Source: Deltaproteobacteria bacterium (lineage in GTDB: Bacteria > Desulfobacterota > Dissulfuribacteria > Dissulfuribacterales > UBA3076). Taken from it: a stretch of DNA of 64,000 bases. The notes under the pieces were generated by a model. That model worked only from the letters and a program-made list of their open reading frames with translations, searched no databases and was not told where the DNA came from. Every line of letters starts with the position of its first letter. The stretch's first letter is position 1. The translations under genes and the position numbers were made by a program. This document shows positions 6,751-15,612 of the stretch, one piece after another. The stretch is taken from positions 28,118-92,117 of the forward strand of contig JAGYNZ010000006.1 in the NCBI GenBank assembly GCA_018399745.1, read 5' to 3'.

Positions 6751-9585
6751 ATGATGGAATACAAAAATACACTAAGCCTTCCCAAAACACGTTTTTCAAT
6801 GAAGGCAAATCTCGCTCAAAGAGAACCTGAAATGCTCAAGCGCTGGAAGGCCATAGACCTTTATGGGCGCATGAAAGAACAAGGACAGGGACGGCCCCGT
6901 TTCATACTCCATGACGGACCTCCTTATGCAAACGGTCATATACACCTGGGTCATGCAATCAATAAGATTCTGAAGGACATAATTGTAAAATCTCACCATA
7001 TGATGGGGTCTGATACACCTTATATACCTGGGTGGGATTGCCACGGACTGCCTATTGAGCATAATGTGGAGAAAGACTTGGGGTCCAAGAGATTCAAGAT
7101 GGACAAGCTGGCCGTGCGTAAAGCATGCCGGCGCTATGCGGAAAAGTTCGTACGTATACAGAAAGAAGAATTCTCGAGGCTGGGGATATTGGCCGACTGG
7201 GATAACCCTTACCTTACAATGACTTATGACTACGAGGCCTCTATATGCAGGGAATTTTGCCGAATATTTATGGATGGTCATGTCATTAAGAGTAAAAAAC
7301 CCGTCTATTGGTGTTCCACTTGTGTCACTGCGCTGGCAGAGGCTGAGGTAGAGTATGCTTCACACAAATCTCCTTCCATTACAGTGAGATTTGCGGCCGG
7401 CGAGGTCCTCAAACAGTGGCTTGCGGATCGTTTTGGAATCCTGGCCGGTCCCGCCTTTGCACTTATCTGGACCACTACTCCATGGACTCTGCCTGCCAAT
7501 CTGGCAGTGGCTCTGCACCCTGACTATGACTACGCAGCTGTTGAAGTTCACCTTGGCAGTAAAAAAGAAATCTGGCTGCTGGCGGATGAAAGATTGCTTT
7601 CTACCCTGATAGATGCGGGTCTTGAGCAGAAGAATGTCAGGGTCCTCGGTACATTCAGGGGCGGAGATATTGAAGGGATGGAGGTAAAACATCCATTCCT
7701 GGAAAGAGACAGTCTGCTTATTGTTGCCCCTTATGTTACGATGGATACAGGCACAGGCTGTGTTCACACTGCTCCAGGCCACGGAACTGATGACTATGAA
7801 AGCGGCATCAGATACGGCCTTGATATCTATTCCCCTGTAGACGACTACGGCAGATTTACATCAGAGGTTAAGGAATTCGCAGGGGAGAACATCGTTGATG
7901 CAAATGGCAAAATTATTGAAGTTTTACAAGACAATGAAAGTCTTGTGGCTTATACAACCATTGAACACAGCTATCCCCACTGCTGGCGCTGCAAAAAGCC
8001 GGTGATTTTTCGAGCGACTGCGCAGTGGTTCATATCCATGAAGGCAAGATCGTTGCGTGATGAGGCCCTGCGAGCTATTGAGACTGTCAGGTGGATTCCG
8101 GACTGGGGGAAAGAACGTATTTACGGGATGGTAAAAAATAGGCCTGACTGGTGTATTTCCAGACAGAGGTCATGGGGTATTCCCATTACAGTCATTATCT
8201 GCGAGGACTGTAAAGAACCTTTAATGGACCAGTCAATAGCGGATCACCTGACAGAAATTTTTGCAAAAGAAGGCTCTGATGCATGGTTTTCAAGACAGGC
8301 GCAGGAATTCCTTCCTCCGGGGACTAAGTGTCCAAAGTGCGGTGGCACAAGATTTCACAAGGAGACTGATATACTGGATGTCTGGTTTGATTCAGGGGTG
8401 AGCCATGCAGCGGTCCTGGAGACCCGCAAAGGGCTCTGCTCTCCGGCTGCCCTTTATCTGGAAGGAAGTGATCAGCACAGAGGATGGTTCCAAAGCTCAC
8501 TCCTCACCAGCGTTGCAACCAGACACAGGGCACCCTACGAGGCAGTACTCACCCACGGTTTTGTTGTAGATGGAAAAGGGAAAAAGATGTCTAAGTCAGT
8601 GGGCAATGTCATCCCGCCGGCCGATATCATCAAAAAATACGGGGCAGAGATACTGAGACTCTGGGTCTCAGCAGAGGACTACCAGGATGACATAAAGATC
8701 TCAAACGAGATACTTCAGCGTCTGACTGAGGCATATAGAAAAATCCGTAATACAATTCGTTATCTTCTTAGCAACTTGTCCGACTTTGACCCTGATAACC
8801 ACTCTGTGGATTTCTGTCGACTGGATGCCCTTGATCGCTGGGCACTTATGAGGCTGGGAGAAATAACCATAAATGTCAAACGCGCCTATAAAGAGTTTAA
8901 GTTCCATAGTGTGTTCAACCAGATACAACAGTTCTGCATAGTCGATCTGAGCGCCTTATACCTGGATATATTAAAAGACAGACTCTACTGTGAGCACCCA
9001 AAGGACCATATCCGTCGTTCTGCCCAGACAGCCATCTATCGTATTGCTCACGATATATTGCTTCTTATGGCCCCTATACTTTCATTTACTGCTGAAGAGG
9101 CCTGGGGCCATATGCCGGACGCTGTTAATGAGAATAGTATTTTCCTGGCTGAGATGCCGGATACTCCGTCAATTTCCATTGATAAATCCTTCCAGGCTGA
9201 ATGGGAACTCCTATGGAAAATCCGCGGAGAAGTTACAAAGGCACTGGAGCTTGCCAGGAAGGAAAAACGGATAGGTCTGGCCCTGGATGCCAAAGTGCTT
9301 ATACGTCCTTCTGAAGACATGCGAGACTTCTTGAAAAAACACGTTCCACTGCTAAGGACTATTACAATTGTTTCTCAGCTCGATGTGGATGAAGAACTTG
9401 ACTCAGGGGACGGTACGGTATGGCGGAGTGATGAGATAAAAGGACTTGGTGTCAAGATTATACAGGCAGCGGGAGAAAAGTGCGCCAGGTGTTGGACCTG
9501 GAGTGAAGATGTAGGCAAAGACCCTTCATGGCCTGATGTGTGTGGCCGATGCGCCAGGGTATTGAGGAATTTGGTAATTGAATAG
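6751..9585 (+). CDS. ileS: Isoleucyl-tRNA synthetase
   Basis: A class I aminoacyl-tRNA synthetase of 944 residues, a normal bacterial IleRS length. It charges tRNA-Ile and edits misactivated valine. The HIGH signature is HLGH at residues 65-68 within PPYANGHIHLGH, and KMSKS is at 612-616. The CP1 editing domain is present (TTTPWTLPANLA, then GTGCVHTAPGHGTDDY). The C-terminal zinc finger is CARCW followed by CGRC. All key motifs are intact. The two ATG codons at 6751 and 6754 are equally possible starts. It heads a run of + strand genes up to kdsB. Confidence 0.98.
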   Translation: MMEYKNTLSLPKTRFSMKANLAQREPEMLKRWKAIDLYGRMKEQGQGRPRFILHDGPPYANGHIHLGHAINKILKDIIVKSHHMMGSDTPYIPGWDCHGLPIEHNVEKDLGSKRFKMDKLAVRKACRRYAEKFVRIQKEEFSRLGILADWDNPYLTMTYDYEASICREFCRIFMDGHVIKSKKPVYWCSTCVTALAEAEVEYASHKSPSITVRFAAGEVLKQWLADRFGILAGPAFALIWTTTPWTLPANLAVALHPDYDYAAVEVHLGSKKEIWLLADERLLSTLIDAGLEQKNVRVLGTFRGGDIEGMEVKHPFLERDSLLIVAPYVTMDTGTGCVHTAPGHGTDDYESGIRYGLDIYSPVDDYGRFTSEVKEFAGENIVDANGKIIEVLQDNESLVAYTTIEHSYPHCWRCKKPVIFRATAQWFISMKARSLRDEALRAIETVRWIPDWGKERIYGMVKNRPDWCISRQRSWGIPITVIICEDCKEPLMDQSIADHLTEIFAKEGSDAWFSRQAQEFLPPGTKCPKCGGTRFHKETDILDVWFDSGVSHAAVLETRKGLCSPAALYLEGSDQHRGWFQSSLLTSVATRHRAPYEAVLTHGFVVDGKGKKMSKSVGNVIPPADIIKKYGAEILRLWVSAEDYQDDIKISNEILQRLTEAYRKIRNTIRYLLSNLSDFDPDNHSVDFCRLDALDRWALMRLGEITINVKRAYKEFKFHSVFNQIQQFCIVDLSALYLDILKDRLYCEHPKDHIRRSAQTAIYRIAHDILLLMAPILSFTAEEAWGHMPDAVNENSIFLAEMPDTPSISIDKSFQAEWELLWKIRGEVTKALELARKEKRIGLALDAKVLIRPSEDMRDFLKKHVPLLRTITIVSQLDVDEELDSGDGTVWRSDEIKGLGVKIIQAAGEKCARCWTWSEDVGKDPSWPDVCGRCARVLRNLVIE

Positions 9586-9630
9586 TCCATGGCCGTATGT
9601 AGTATCTGTGGCTAAAATTCTGGTGATCTG

Positions 9631-10233
9631 GTGATTAATTGGTCTTTCAGTGATTGTTGCCGTGTCTGGTTCAGACCCTATCTGCTTTTAATTGCCCGTT
9701 TTTTTGGAAAGCTGGGTCTTTCTCCCAACATGGTAAGCATTATCGGGCTAATTGCCTATGGAGCAAGCGGTTGGATACTTGGCATAGGTCATCCGGTAGC
9801 TGCCGGTTGGATGCTTGCTGTATTCGGCCCCTTGGATGCTGTTGATGGACTGCTCGCCAGAGAACAGGGACGGGCCAGTCCCTTTGGTGCCTTTCTTGAC
9901 TCAACAGTGGACAGATATGCTGAATTCTTTCTTTTTCTGGGACTCATGGCCTATCTCATGCTGCAAAGGGAGGGAGGCTTGATCGAAGCGGCCCTTGTGC
10001 TTGCCGCGATGACCGGATCGCTTCTCGTCAGCTATACCAGGGCAAGGGCCGAGGCCCTGGGCTTTAACTGTAAAGTGGGTATACTTACCAGGTTTGAACG
10101 TATATTAATTCTTGCTGTAGGACTTATTCTTGGATGGATTTATCCGGTTCTGGTAATTATTGCAGTTTTTTCCCATATAACTGCCCTTCAGCGCATCTTC
10201 CACGTATACAGACAATCAAGTTCGATTAAATGA
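9631..10233 (+). CDS. CDP-alcohol phosphatidyltransferase
   Basis: A 200-residue integral membrane enzyme that moves a phosphatidyl group from CDP-diacylglycerol to an alcohol. The family signature DG(x)2AR(x)8G(x)3D(x)3D is complete (DGLLAREQGRASPFGAFLDS then TVD), with its metal-binding Asp residues, followed by about four further hydrophobic segments. The acceptor (glycerol phosphate, inositol phosphate or other) cannot be read from the motif; the short N-terminus with SPNMVSIIGL resembles the PgsA/inositol-phosphate-type group. The start is a GTG at 9631 with no good ribosome binding site, placed in a ggtgat-repeat-like stretch, so the start is uncertain. Confidence 0.85.
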   Translation: MINWSFSDCCRVWFRPYLLLIARFFGKLGLSPNMVSIIGLIAYGASGWILGIGHPVAAGWMLAVFGPLDAVDGLLAREQGRASPFGAFLDSTVDRYAEFFLFLGLMAYLMLQREGGLIEAALVLAAMTGSLLVSYTRARAEALGFNCKVGILTRFERILILAVGLILGWIYPVLVIIAVFSHITALQRIFHVYRQSSSIK

Positions 10234-10300
10234 TCCTGCTGCAATGAATCGATCTGCGATACTGCTACAATTTTCCAGTCATTGAGATAATACACTAAAG

Positions 10301-11203
10301 ATGCCGGATATATCACCAAATAAAGGTGTCCTCTATATAGTAGGCACTCCCATCGGAAATCTCAAAGATATCAGTATGAGGGCAATAGAGATCCTTGCCA
10401 AGGTATCTCTTGTTGCTGCGGAAGATACAAGGGGCACCAGGAAAATGCTTACTCATCTGAAAATAAGGACCAGGCTCTTGAGTTGCCATAAGCACAACGA
10501 AAGGACCAGCGCCCAAAAAGTAATCACCGCGCTGGCAGAAGGAAAGGATGTGGCACTGGTATCAGATGCCGGGACCCCTGCACTCTCAGACCCTGGAGCA
10601 GAGCTGGTAAAACTGGTCAGAGAGGCCAACTTCAGTGTAATACCCGTACCAGGGGCATCTGCCATCATCACGGCCCTGAGCGTAGCAGCAATGCCGGCAG
10701 ACCTGTTCTTTTTCGCCGGCTTTCTTCCAAGCAAAAAGTCGGAAAGACGCAAGACCCTTGAGCAACTGGCAGAAACTCCTTATACAATTGTAATTTTCGA
10801 GGCACCTCATCGCTTGATGAATACCCTGACAGATATTTTGGACATTTTGGGGGACAGGCATATGGTAATGGCCAGGGAACTTACGAAGATTCATGAGACT
10901 GTTTTATCCGACTCAGTATCATTTATTATCAGGCAGCTTTCAAAAGAACGCGTGAAAGGTGAAATTACCCTGGTTATAGAAGGGGCAGAGGAAATAAGAC
11001 ATGGAAGATCCTGCTCGGATCCGCAGGCATTAGAAAAAGTTCTTCAACACCTGATTTCAGAAAAGAGCATGTCAATCAAGGACAGTGTGGATCTTCTGGT
11101 GCGGCTTACCGGCATATCCAAAAGCGAGATATATCCGCTTGCCCTAGAGGTCAAACATAAATACAGCCAGTCCGGTAAATTACCGGAAGGGCCAGAACTT
11201 TAG
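10301..11203 (+). CDS. rsmI: 16S rRNA (cytidine(1402)-2'-O)-methyltransferase RsmI
   Basis: A 300-residue SAM-dependent methyltransferase of the tetrapyrrole-methylase fold. It methylates the ribose of C1402 in the ribosomal P site. Signature pieces are LYIVGTPIGNLKDIS at the N-terminus, AAEDTRGTRKML, SDAGTPALSDPG and VPGASAIITALS, then FFAGFLPSKKSER and the ARELTKIHE motif. Length and order are those of normal RsmI. It lies 68 bases after the phosphatidyltransferase gene and just before kdsB. Confidence 0.96.
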   Translation: MPDISPNKGVLYIVGTPIGNLKDISMRAIEILAKVSLVAAEDTRGTRKMLTHLKIRTRLLSCHKHNERTSAQKVITALAEGKDVALVSDAGTPALSDPGAELVKLVREANFSVIPVPGASAIITALSVAAMPADLFFFAGFLPSKKSERRKTLEQLAETPYTIVIFEAPHRLMNTLTDILDILGDRHMVMARELTKIHETVLSDSVSFIIRQLSKERVKGEITLVIEGAEEIRHGRSCSDPQALEKVLQHLISEKSMSIKDSVDLLVRLTGISKSEIYPLALEVKHKYSQSGKLPEGPEL

Positions 11204-11238
11204 CTCACTTTAGGCACTTTTAATTTTAGGTAAATAAC

Positions 11239-12042
11239 ATGAATATGCCCGGTCATCAAATCACCAAATCATCAAATCACCAAATTAAAGTGGTTGCCAT
11301 TATCCCGGCGCGTTTCGCTTCATCCAGATTTCCCGGGAAGCCCCTTGCTGACATTCAGGGCAGCCCTATGATTCTCCATGTGTACCAAAGGGCACTGGAG
11401 GTCCCCGGTATTGACCAGGTAGTGGTAGCAACTGATGATTCGAGTATTGCAAATTGCGTGAAGACGGCCGGTGGAGAGGTTTTTATGACAGACCCCGGGC
11501 ATCCGTCTGGAACGGACCGGATTGCAGAGGTAGCCAGGCTGCTTGAACTTACAGACGATGATGTGGTGGTTAATATTCAGGGTGACCAGCCCCTTTTTGA
11601 TTCGCAGCCCGTAGTTGAAATTATAAAAATGCTACTGGAAGAGCACGGATATCCCATGACAACTCCCGCATGTCCTCTTGAGGCCGAGGAGGCCCTGAAT
11701 CCAAACCGGGTCAAGGTCGTAGTGGACATTAATGGAAAGGCACTATATTTCTCCAGGGCTATGATTCCATATTATAGAGATGCCGATATACTTGAAAATC
11801 TGCCCAAAGGATCGGGACAATATTATCTCAGGCATCTGGGTTTATATGCCTACAGGCAGAATTTTCTCCAGACCTTTGTCACGCTACCTCAAGGAAAACT
11901 TGAACAGATAGAACGACTTGAACAGCTCAGAGCACTTGAAAATGGATATGCCATTGGAGTTGTAAGGGTAAAAAAGGCCCCGCTGGAAGTAGACACACCG
12001 GAGGATCTGGATGCAGTCCGTTCAGTACTTGCCTGGCAGTGA
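11239..12042 (+). CDS. kdsB: CMP-KDO synthetase (3-deoxy-manno-octulosonate cytidylyltransferase)
   Basis: A 267-residue nucleotidyltransferase that activates KDO with CTP for lipid A core synthesis, so the organism makes KDO-containing lipopolysaccharide. Visible are IIPARFASSRFPGKPLADI (nucleotide binding), VVVATDD, EVFMTDPGHPSGTDRIAE, VVNIQGDQPL with metal-binding Asp and the C-terminal EVDTPEDLD. The ATG at 11239 has AGGT eight bases upstream and adds about 16 residues that other KdsB proteins lack; those are encoded by a perfect tandem 16-base repeat (11254-11285). A shorter start at GTG 11290 is possible. Confidence 0.95.
   Translation: MNMPGHQITKSSNHQIKVVAIIPARFASSRFPGKPLADIQGSPMILHVYQRALEVPGIDQVVVATDDSSIANCVKTAGGEVFMTDPGHPSGTDRIAEVARLLELTDDDVVVNIQGDQPLFDSQPVVEIIKMLLEEHGYPMTTPACPLEAEEALNPNRVKVVVDINGKALYFSRAMIPYYRDADILENLPKGSGQYYLRHLGLYAYRQNFLQTFVTLPQGKLEQIERLEQLRALENGYAIGVVRVKKAPLEVDTPEDLDAVRSVLAWQ
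11254..11285. repeat. Perfect tandem 16-base repeat inside the kdsB start region
   Basis: Two adjacent identical copies of catcaaatcaccaaat. The unit is not a multiple of three, so changing copy number would shift the kdsB frame if the ATG at 11239 is used. A related ggtgatctggtgattaattgg string lies near 9622-9642. Confidence 0.85.
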
Positions 12043-12180
12043 GGTCTGCGGAATGTAATTAGTGAACTGACATATTTATAGCCCACACCTTACCAAGACA
12101 AACGAAAAATTAAGTATAAGGGTTATGGAGAACAGTCAGCGGAAACCGAACGGCAACTTCATTCAGGGGCGATGAAGGAT

Positions 12181-12242
12181 TTTCCCTACATTAATTGGGT
12201 GTTAAGGGAAATCACTCGTACAGGGAATTGCAATGTTTCCCT
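12181..12242. promoter_or_regulatory. Two inverted repeats with shared arms, possible enhancer sites
   Basis: TTTCCCT (12181-12187) faces AGGGAAA (12205-12211), and AGGGAA (12222-12227) faces TTTCCCT (12236-12242). All four arms are the same word in alternating orientation. The pair lies roughly 115-180 bases upstream of the -24 element at 12357, the usual place for sites bound by sigma-54 activators. Alternatively they could be mutually exclusive RNA hairpins after kdsB. The arms are seen directly; the role is inference. Confidence 0.45.
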
Positions 12243-12356
12243 CTATGAATAAATTTTTTCGGTTTTGGTAAGTTCAATGGCCTTTTCTACCGTGACATTT
12301 ATTCATCAATGATAAAATTTCTAAAAGACCTGTAACGCGACTTGTATGCACATCTC

Positions 12357-12372
12357 TTGGCACGACATTTGC
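12357..12372 (+). promoter_or_regulatory. Sigma-54 (-24/-12) promoter
   Basis: TTGGCACGACATTTGC matches the sigma-54 consensus TTGGCACG-N4-TTGC exactly, with GG and GC separated by the required ten bases. Transcription would start near 12384, leaving an untranslated leader of about 150 bases before the ATG at 12535. That leader contains a seven-base stem GGCAAGT/ACTTGCC (12428-12455). RpoN promoters need an enhancer-binding activator; none is encoded in this window. Confidence 0.75.
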
Positions 12373-12534
12373 GTTGTAATTTGCATTGTATATAAATAAG
12401 GAGTCACAAGGGTCTTCGGTGCAGATCGGCAAGTTATACGACTGGAGTACTTGCCTCTGGGAATATAATGAATGCGTACCGAAAATCCGGCGAGTGAATG
12501 TGACTATCATTTTTCTGTTGAAAGGAGAAAGATT

Positions 12535-13218
12535 ATGATACAGAAGAAATTTTTATTGTTTGTAGCGGTTGTTTTCGCATTTTTCGTTTCATCACAGGTC
12601 ACCTGGGCCGATCCACCGGATCACGTAAGCTTGCCGGATCAAGCTGCAGCACCCCATAATCATAATAACGAAGAAAGCCCGGCGATAAACCAGTCAGCGC
12701 AGAATCACGCCAAGCATGAGTGCAGGCACAAACCCGGAACGAGAAGCGGTCTCATAAAGACCAATAAACACGTCTATTATTGCGACGAGGACGTTCTCTC
12801 CCTGAGTGTCGTCCTGCCACACAGCCTGAAGGCATACTGGGAAGGAGACGCAGATGCCCATATCGTTGTTCAAATACCTGTGGACGCGTCTTCTGACGAC
12901 GTAGCAATGTTTCCGATGAAGCTGGATCCCCCTCCAGTCCACCCGGAAGGATCTGAGGAACATCAACAGCACATAATCCAGAATTTTGATCTGACGGAAC
13001 ATGGATTAACTTGTGAAAATTTAGAAGGCAATTATCAGATCGCCCTCATTCTCACGAAGCCAGGCATGAACCCTCTTAAGATTGAGGACTGGTACGAAGG
13101 ATTTCAGGGTCTAATTGCTACCTCCAGGATCTGTTTTGCAGTATCGGAAAGTGATAAAGATATAGACCATGATGGAGAGGTTGACGGCGACTCTGACGGT
13201 GATGGCTACACTGACTAG
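12535..13218 (+). CDS. Exported His-rich protein with a calcium-binding-type C-terminus, unknown function
   Basis: The start is the ATG at 12535, behind AAAGGAGA. The 227-residue product begins with a clear signal peptide (MIQKKFLLFVAVVFAFFVSS..TWA). The mature part opens with a His- and Asn-rich linker (HNHNNEES, HAKHECRHK), has four Cys that could form two disulfides, and ends in Asp-rich DIDHDGEVDGDSDGDGYTD, a thrombospondin-type-3/calcium-binding-like repeat that stops abruptly. I do not recognise the central domain. It is the only gene behind the sigma-54 promoter at 12357 and is followed by hairpins at 13269-13323, so it seems to be a single-gene transcription unit. Confidence 0.75.
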   Translation: MIQKKFLLFVAVVFAFFVSSQVTWADPPDHVSLPDQAAAPHNHNNEESPAINQSAQNHAKHECRHKPGTRSGLIKTNKHVYYCDEDVLSLSVVLPHSLKAYWEGDADAHIVVQIPVDASSDDVAMFPMKLDPPPVHPEGSEEHQQHIIQNFDLTEHGLTCENLEGNYQIALILTKPGMNPLKIEDWYEGFQGLIATSRICFAVSESDKDIDHDGEVDGDSDGDGYTD

Positions 13219-13268
13219 TGGAAGCTGGTATTGAGTTTTAACTTTAATCACTTCAGGGTTGTATTCCC

Positions 13269-13323
13269 CGCCCCTTGGGGCGTTCAATGCTTTTTGGGAT
13301 ACCCCGCTGCTTGCGGCGGGGTA
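13269..13323. terminator. Two GC-rich hairpins after the exported protein gene
   Basis: CGCCCCTTGGGGCG (13269-13282) is a short perfect palindrome, and TACCCCGC.GCTTGCGGCGGGGTA (13300-13323) is a strong stem-loop with a ten-base arm. Neither is followed by a T run, so termination may be inefficient or the element may be a dispersed intergenic repeat that blocks 3' degradation. The remaining stretch to 13529 holds no gene. Confidence 0.5.
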
Positions 13324-13529
13324 GTTCATTTAAAATCTTTATATAATTGCCACTAAGAAAACGAGGCAGTCTCAAACAAGCCTCACAAATCAAGTCAACA
13401 GGAGGTTGCGCCGCCAAGGTCTGCAATCACAATATTTTATTAAAATATTACAACTACATTAGGAAAATACGGGTGATGATGAGAGACAAATAAAGTAAAA
13501 AAATTGTAGATTAAAAGGGAAGCAGCAAC

Positions 13530-14729
13530 CTATTCAGAAGAATTTACTTTTATGGCTCGCGGGTCAAACCATTCAAGTGGGTCTTCTTGTTGTTCACCAT
13601 GCCTTATTTCAAAGTATATGCCGTCCTTGACCCATGCGCCCCCACCAGCCAGACCTATAACTTCCCCCTCTATAACCTGCTGTCCAACCGTCTTAAAGAA
13701 CTGTGTACCCTGACTTATAAGACTAAAATAGTCGTTTCCATGATCGATTATCAGGACCTTTCCATAACCCGGTATGATATTAATATATTCGACTGTGCCG
13801 TCGAAAATTGCCCTGATTTCACTGCCTCTGGATGTCGAGAATATTACCCCTGGGCAGCACGCCCTGTCGTTACTCCAGTCACCCGCATCGGCCCTGGATA
13901 GCCTTCCTACTACAGGAGGGCTGAGTTTTCCTTTCTGTAGGCTGAAGTCGTACATGTCTGGTGAAACCGGACCTGAGGCGAGGTTCCTGGCACTTTTAAT
14001 GCTAAGATGTTTTATAATACCCTGAAGCGATCGCTCAGCAGATTCAAGTTCTTTTAACATCGCCTCATAAAGCTCTCCCTGTTGTCTGAATTCGTCCAAA
14101 AAGGCCTGTTTTTCCTGTTTTCGCTCTCTAAAAAGCATAGTCTGGGTTTCAATTTCATCAGCAGCATTTTTAAGGGCCTCTCTTTGTTGTTCCAGTTTGA
14201 TTTCATCTTGGGCAAGTTTCTTGATACGTAGCCTGTAAAGGCGTCTCTGTTCTCTATCGCAATCCAGTATAAGCCTTAAATAGGCCTCTCTTGACAAGAG
14301 TTCTGGCAGGGTCTCAGCAGCAAATAGAATATTCAAACTGCCCAGTTCGCCCATTTCTCTTAGTGCCATGAGTCTACGCTCTACCTGGATCTTCAGTGCA
14401 TCAAGGGACTGTTTCTGAGAGATGAAATCCTTTTGGATTTCAATAAGCGCAAGCTCTTTTATTGTCCACTCTTGTCGAGTTTTCTGAAGAATTTCCCATT
14501 GATGAGCTATTTTTTCATCCAGTTCTGTTAATTCTTTGATTAATGAGCGCTTACCCGATTCTACGTCGAATGCCTTTTCTCGGTAAGTTGTTATATCTTT
14601 TTGAAGGGATTTGAGCCTTTGTTGTTGAACTTCAAGTTCTTTTTCGATCAGATTTTCTTCGCCAAATGCATAAACATGAATTGATAATATCGCCATAGCA
14701 ATAAGCCACAACAAGTTTCGCTTTATCAC
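13530..14729 (-). CDS. envC: EnvC-type murein hydrolase activator
   Basis: A 399-residue periplasmic protein: signal peptide (residues 1-21), a long coiled coil over about residues 25-240 rich in Lys, Glu and Gln, then a C-terminal LytM/M23-like domain. The domain lacks the zinc ligands of true M23 endopeptidases: the usual H..D near GVIFSTSRGSEIRA is absent, the YAH motif reads ISQ, and the HxH of the last strand reads YFEIRH. That pattern is expected for EnvC, which activates amidases rather than cutting peptidoglycan. The GTG start at 14729 overlaps the ftsX stop (GTGA) with AGGAGG 12 bases upstream. FtsEX would gate it during septation. Confidence 0.88.
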   Translation of the reverse strand: MIKRNLLWLIAMAILSIHVYAFGEENLIEKELEVQQQRLKSLQKDITTYREKAFDVESGKRSLIKELTELDEKIAHQWEILQKTRQEWTIKELALIEIQKDFISQKQSLDALKIQVERRLMALREMGELGSLNILFAAETLPELLSREAYLRLILDCDREQRRLYRLRIKKLAQDEIKLEQQREALKNAADEIETQTMLFRERKQEKQAFLDEFRQQGELYEAMLKELESAERSLQGIIKHLSIKSARNLASGPVSPDMYDFSLQKGKLSPPVVGRLSRADAGDWSNDRACCPGVIFSTSRGSEIRAIFDGTVEYINIIPGYGKVLIIDHGNDYFSLISQGTQFFKTVGQQVIEGEVIGLAGGGAWVKDGIYFEIRHGEQQEDPLEWFDPRAIKVNSSE

Positions 14730-15610
14730 AAGCGCAAAAACCTCCTCATGGCCAAGGCGGTACCCATTACACAAAGCAATACGCTGCTTGCTATTATAGC
14801 GAAGGTGTAATGCCAGGGGATAAAACAGATGTTCATGCCTCTGAGCAACTCAAACCTGGTTTCAAATCCTTGCAAAAAACTGTAGCCGGCAAAGACGATT
14901 CCCAAAGCAAGGCTCGAGCCCAGAAGACCCTGCAGAAAGGCCTCAACAAGGAAAGGACCTTGTATGAACATATTTGTTGCCCCAACGAGGCGCATTATCT
15001 CCAACTCTTCTTTTCTGGCATAAACATTAAGCTTTATGGTATTTGTAACCACGAAAGCAGCCGTGAACAATAAAAGAATCCCAATTATCGTCACAATGGT
15101 TCGAACAAGACCTGAAAAAACATGTAGTCTGTCTATCCACTCCTGTCCAAACTGGACCTTGGATACTTCAGGCCACTTATCTATTTCGCCGGCCAGTTGC
15201 TTAATTCTATCCAATTGGAATACGGCCCTGTTGATCTGAACTTCAAAAGAAGGAGGAAGAAATTCCGCATCAACTCCTTCAAGCACATCCTGTTCTTCCT
15301 TCAGAAAATGCTCTAACCTCCTGAAGGCCTCCTCTGAAGATATGTATGTTACCTTCTCAACTTCCGACAGGTCTGTGAGCTTCTGGTAGAGATATGGAAT
15401 TCGGTCTTTTGGTGCCTCTTTAGTAAGAAAGATTGTCAGGCCAAGCTCTGTACCGAATCTATCAACAAAATCCTGAAGGTTAAAGTAAAGCAAAGAAAAA
15501 AAGGCAAAAATCAGGATGGAGAGGCTTACCACCATTGTGGTGATAAGCTGACCAAAAAAGTTTTGTCTAAGGTCAAAAAATGCCCTTCGGCAAAGAATAG
15601 CCAAACTCAT
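14726..15610 (-). CDS. ftsX: Cell division protein FtsX
   Basis: A 294-residue membrane protein of the FtsX/MacB permease fold. One membrane span near residues 20-42 precedes a periplasmic loop (FVDRFGTELGLTIFLTKEAP and the PPSFEVQ segment) that recruits EnvC; three spans follow (around 168-195, 225-245, 265-285). FtsX couples ATP use by FtsE to activation of periplasmic hydrolases at the septum. It sits two bases after ftsE and overlaps envC. Confidence 0.95.
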   Translation of the reverse strand: MSLAILCRRAFFDLRQNFFGQLITTMVVSLSILIFAFFSLLYFNLQDFVDRFGTELGLTIFLTKEAPKDRIPYLYQKLTDLSEVEKVTYISSEEAFRRLEHFLKEEQDVLEGVDAEFLPPSFEVQINRAVFQLDRIKQLAGEIDKWPEVSKVQFGQEWIDRLHVFSGLVRTIVTIIGILLLFTAAFVVTNTIKLNVYARKEELEIMRLVGATNMFIQGPFLVEAFLQGLLGSSLALGIVFAGYSFLQGFETRFELLRGMNICFIPWHYTFAIIASSVLLCVMGTALAMRRFLRL

Positions 15611-15612
15611 TG

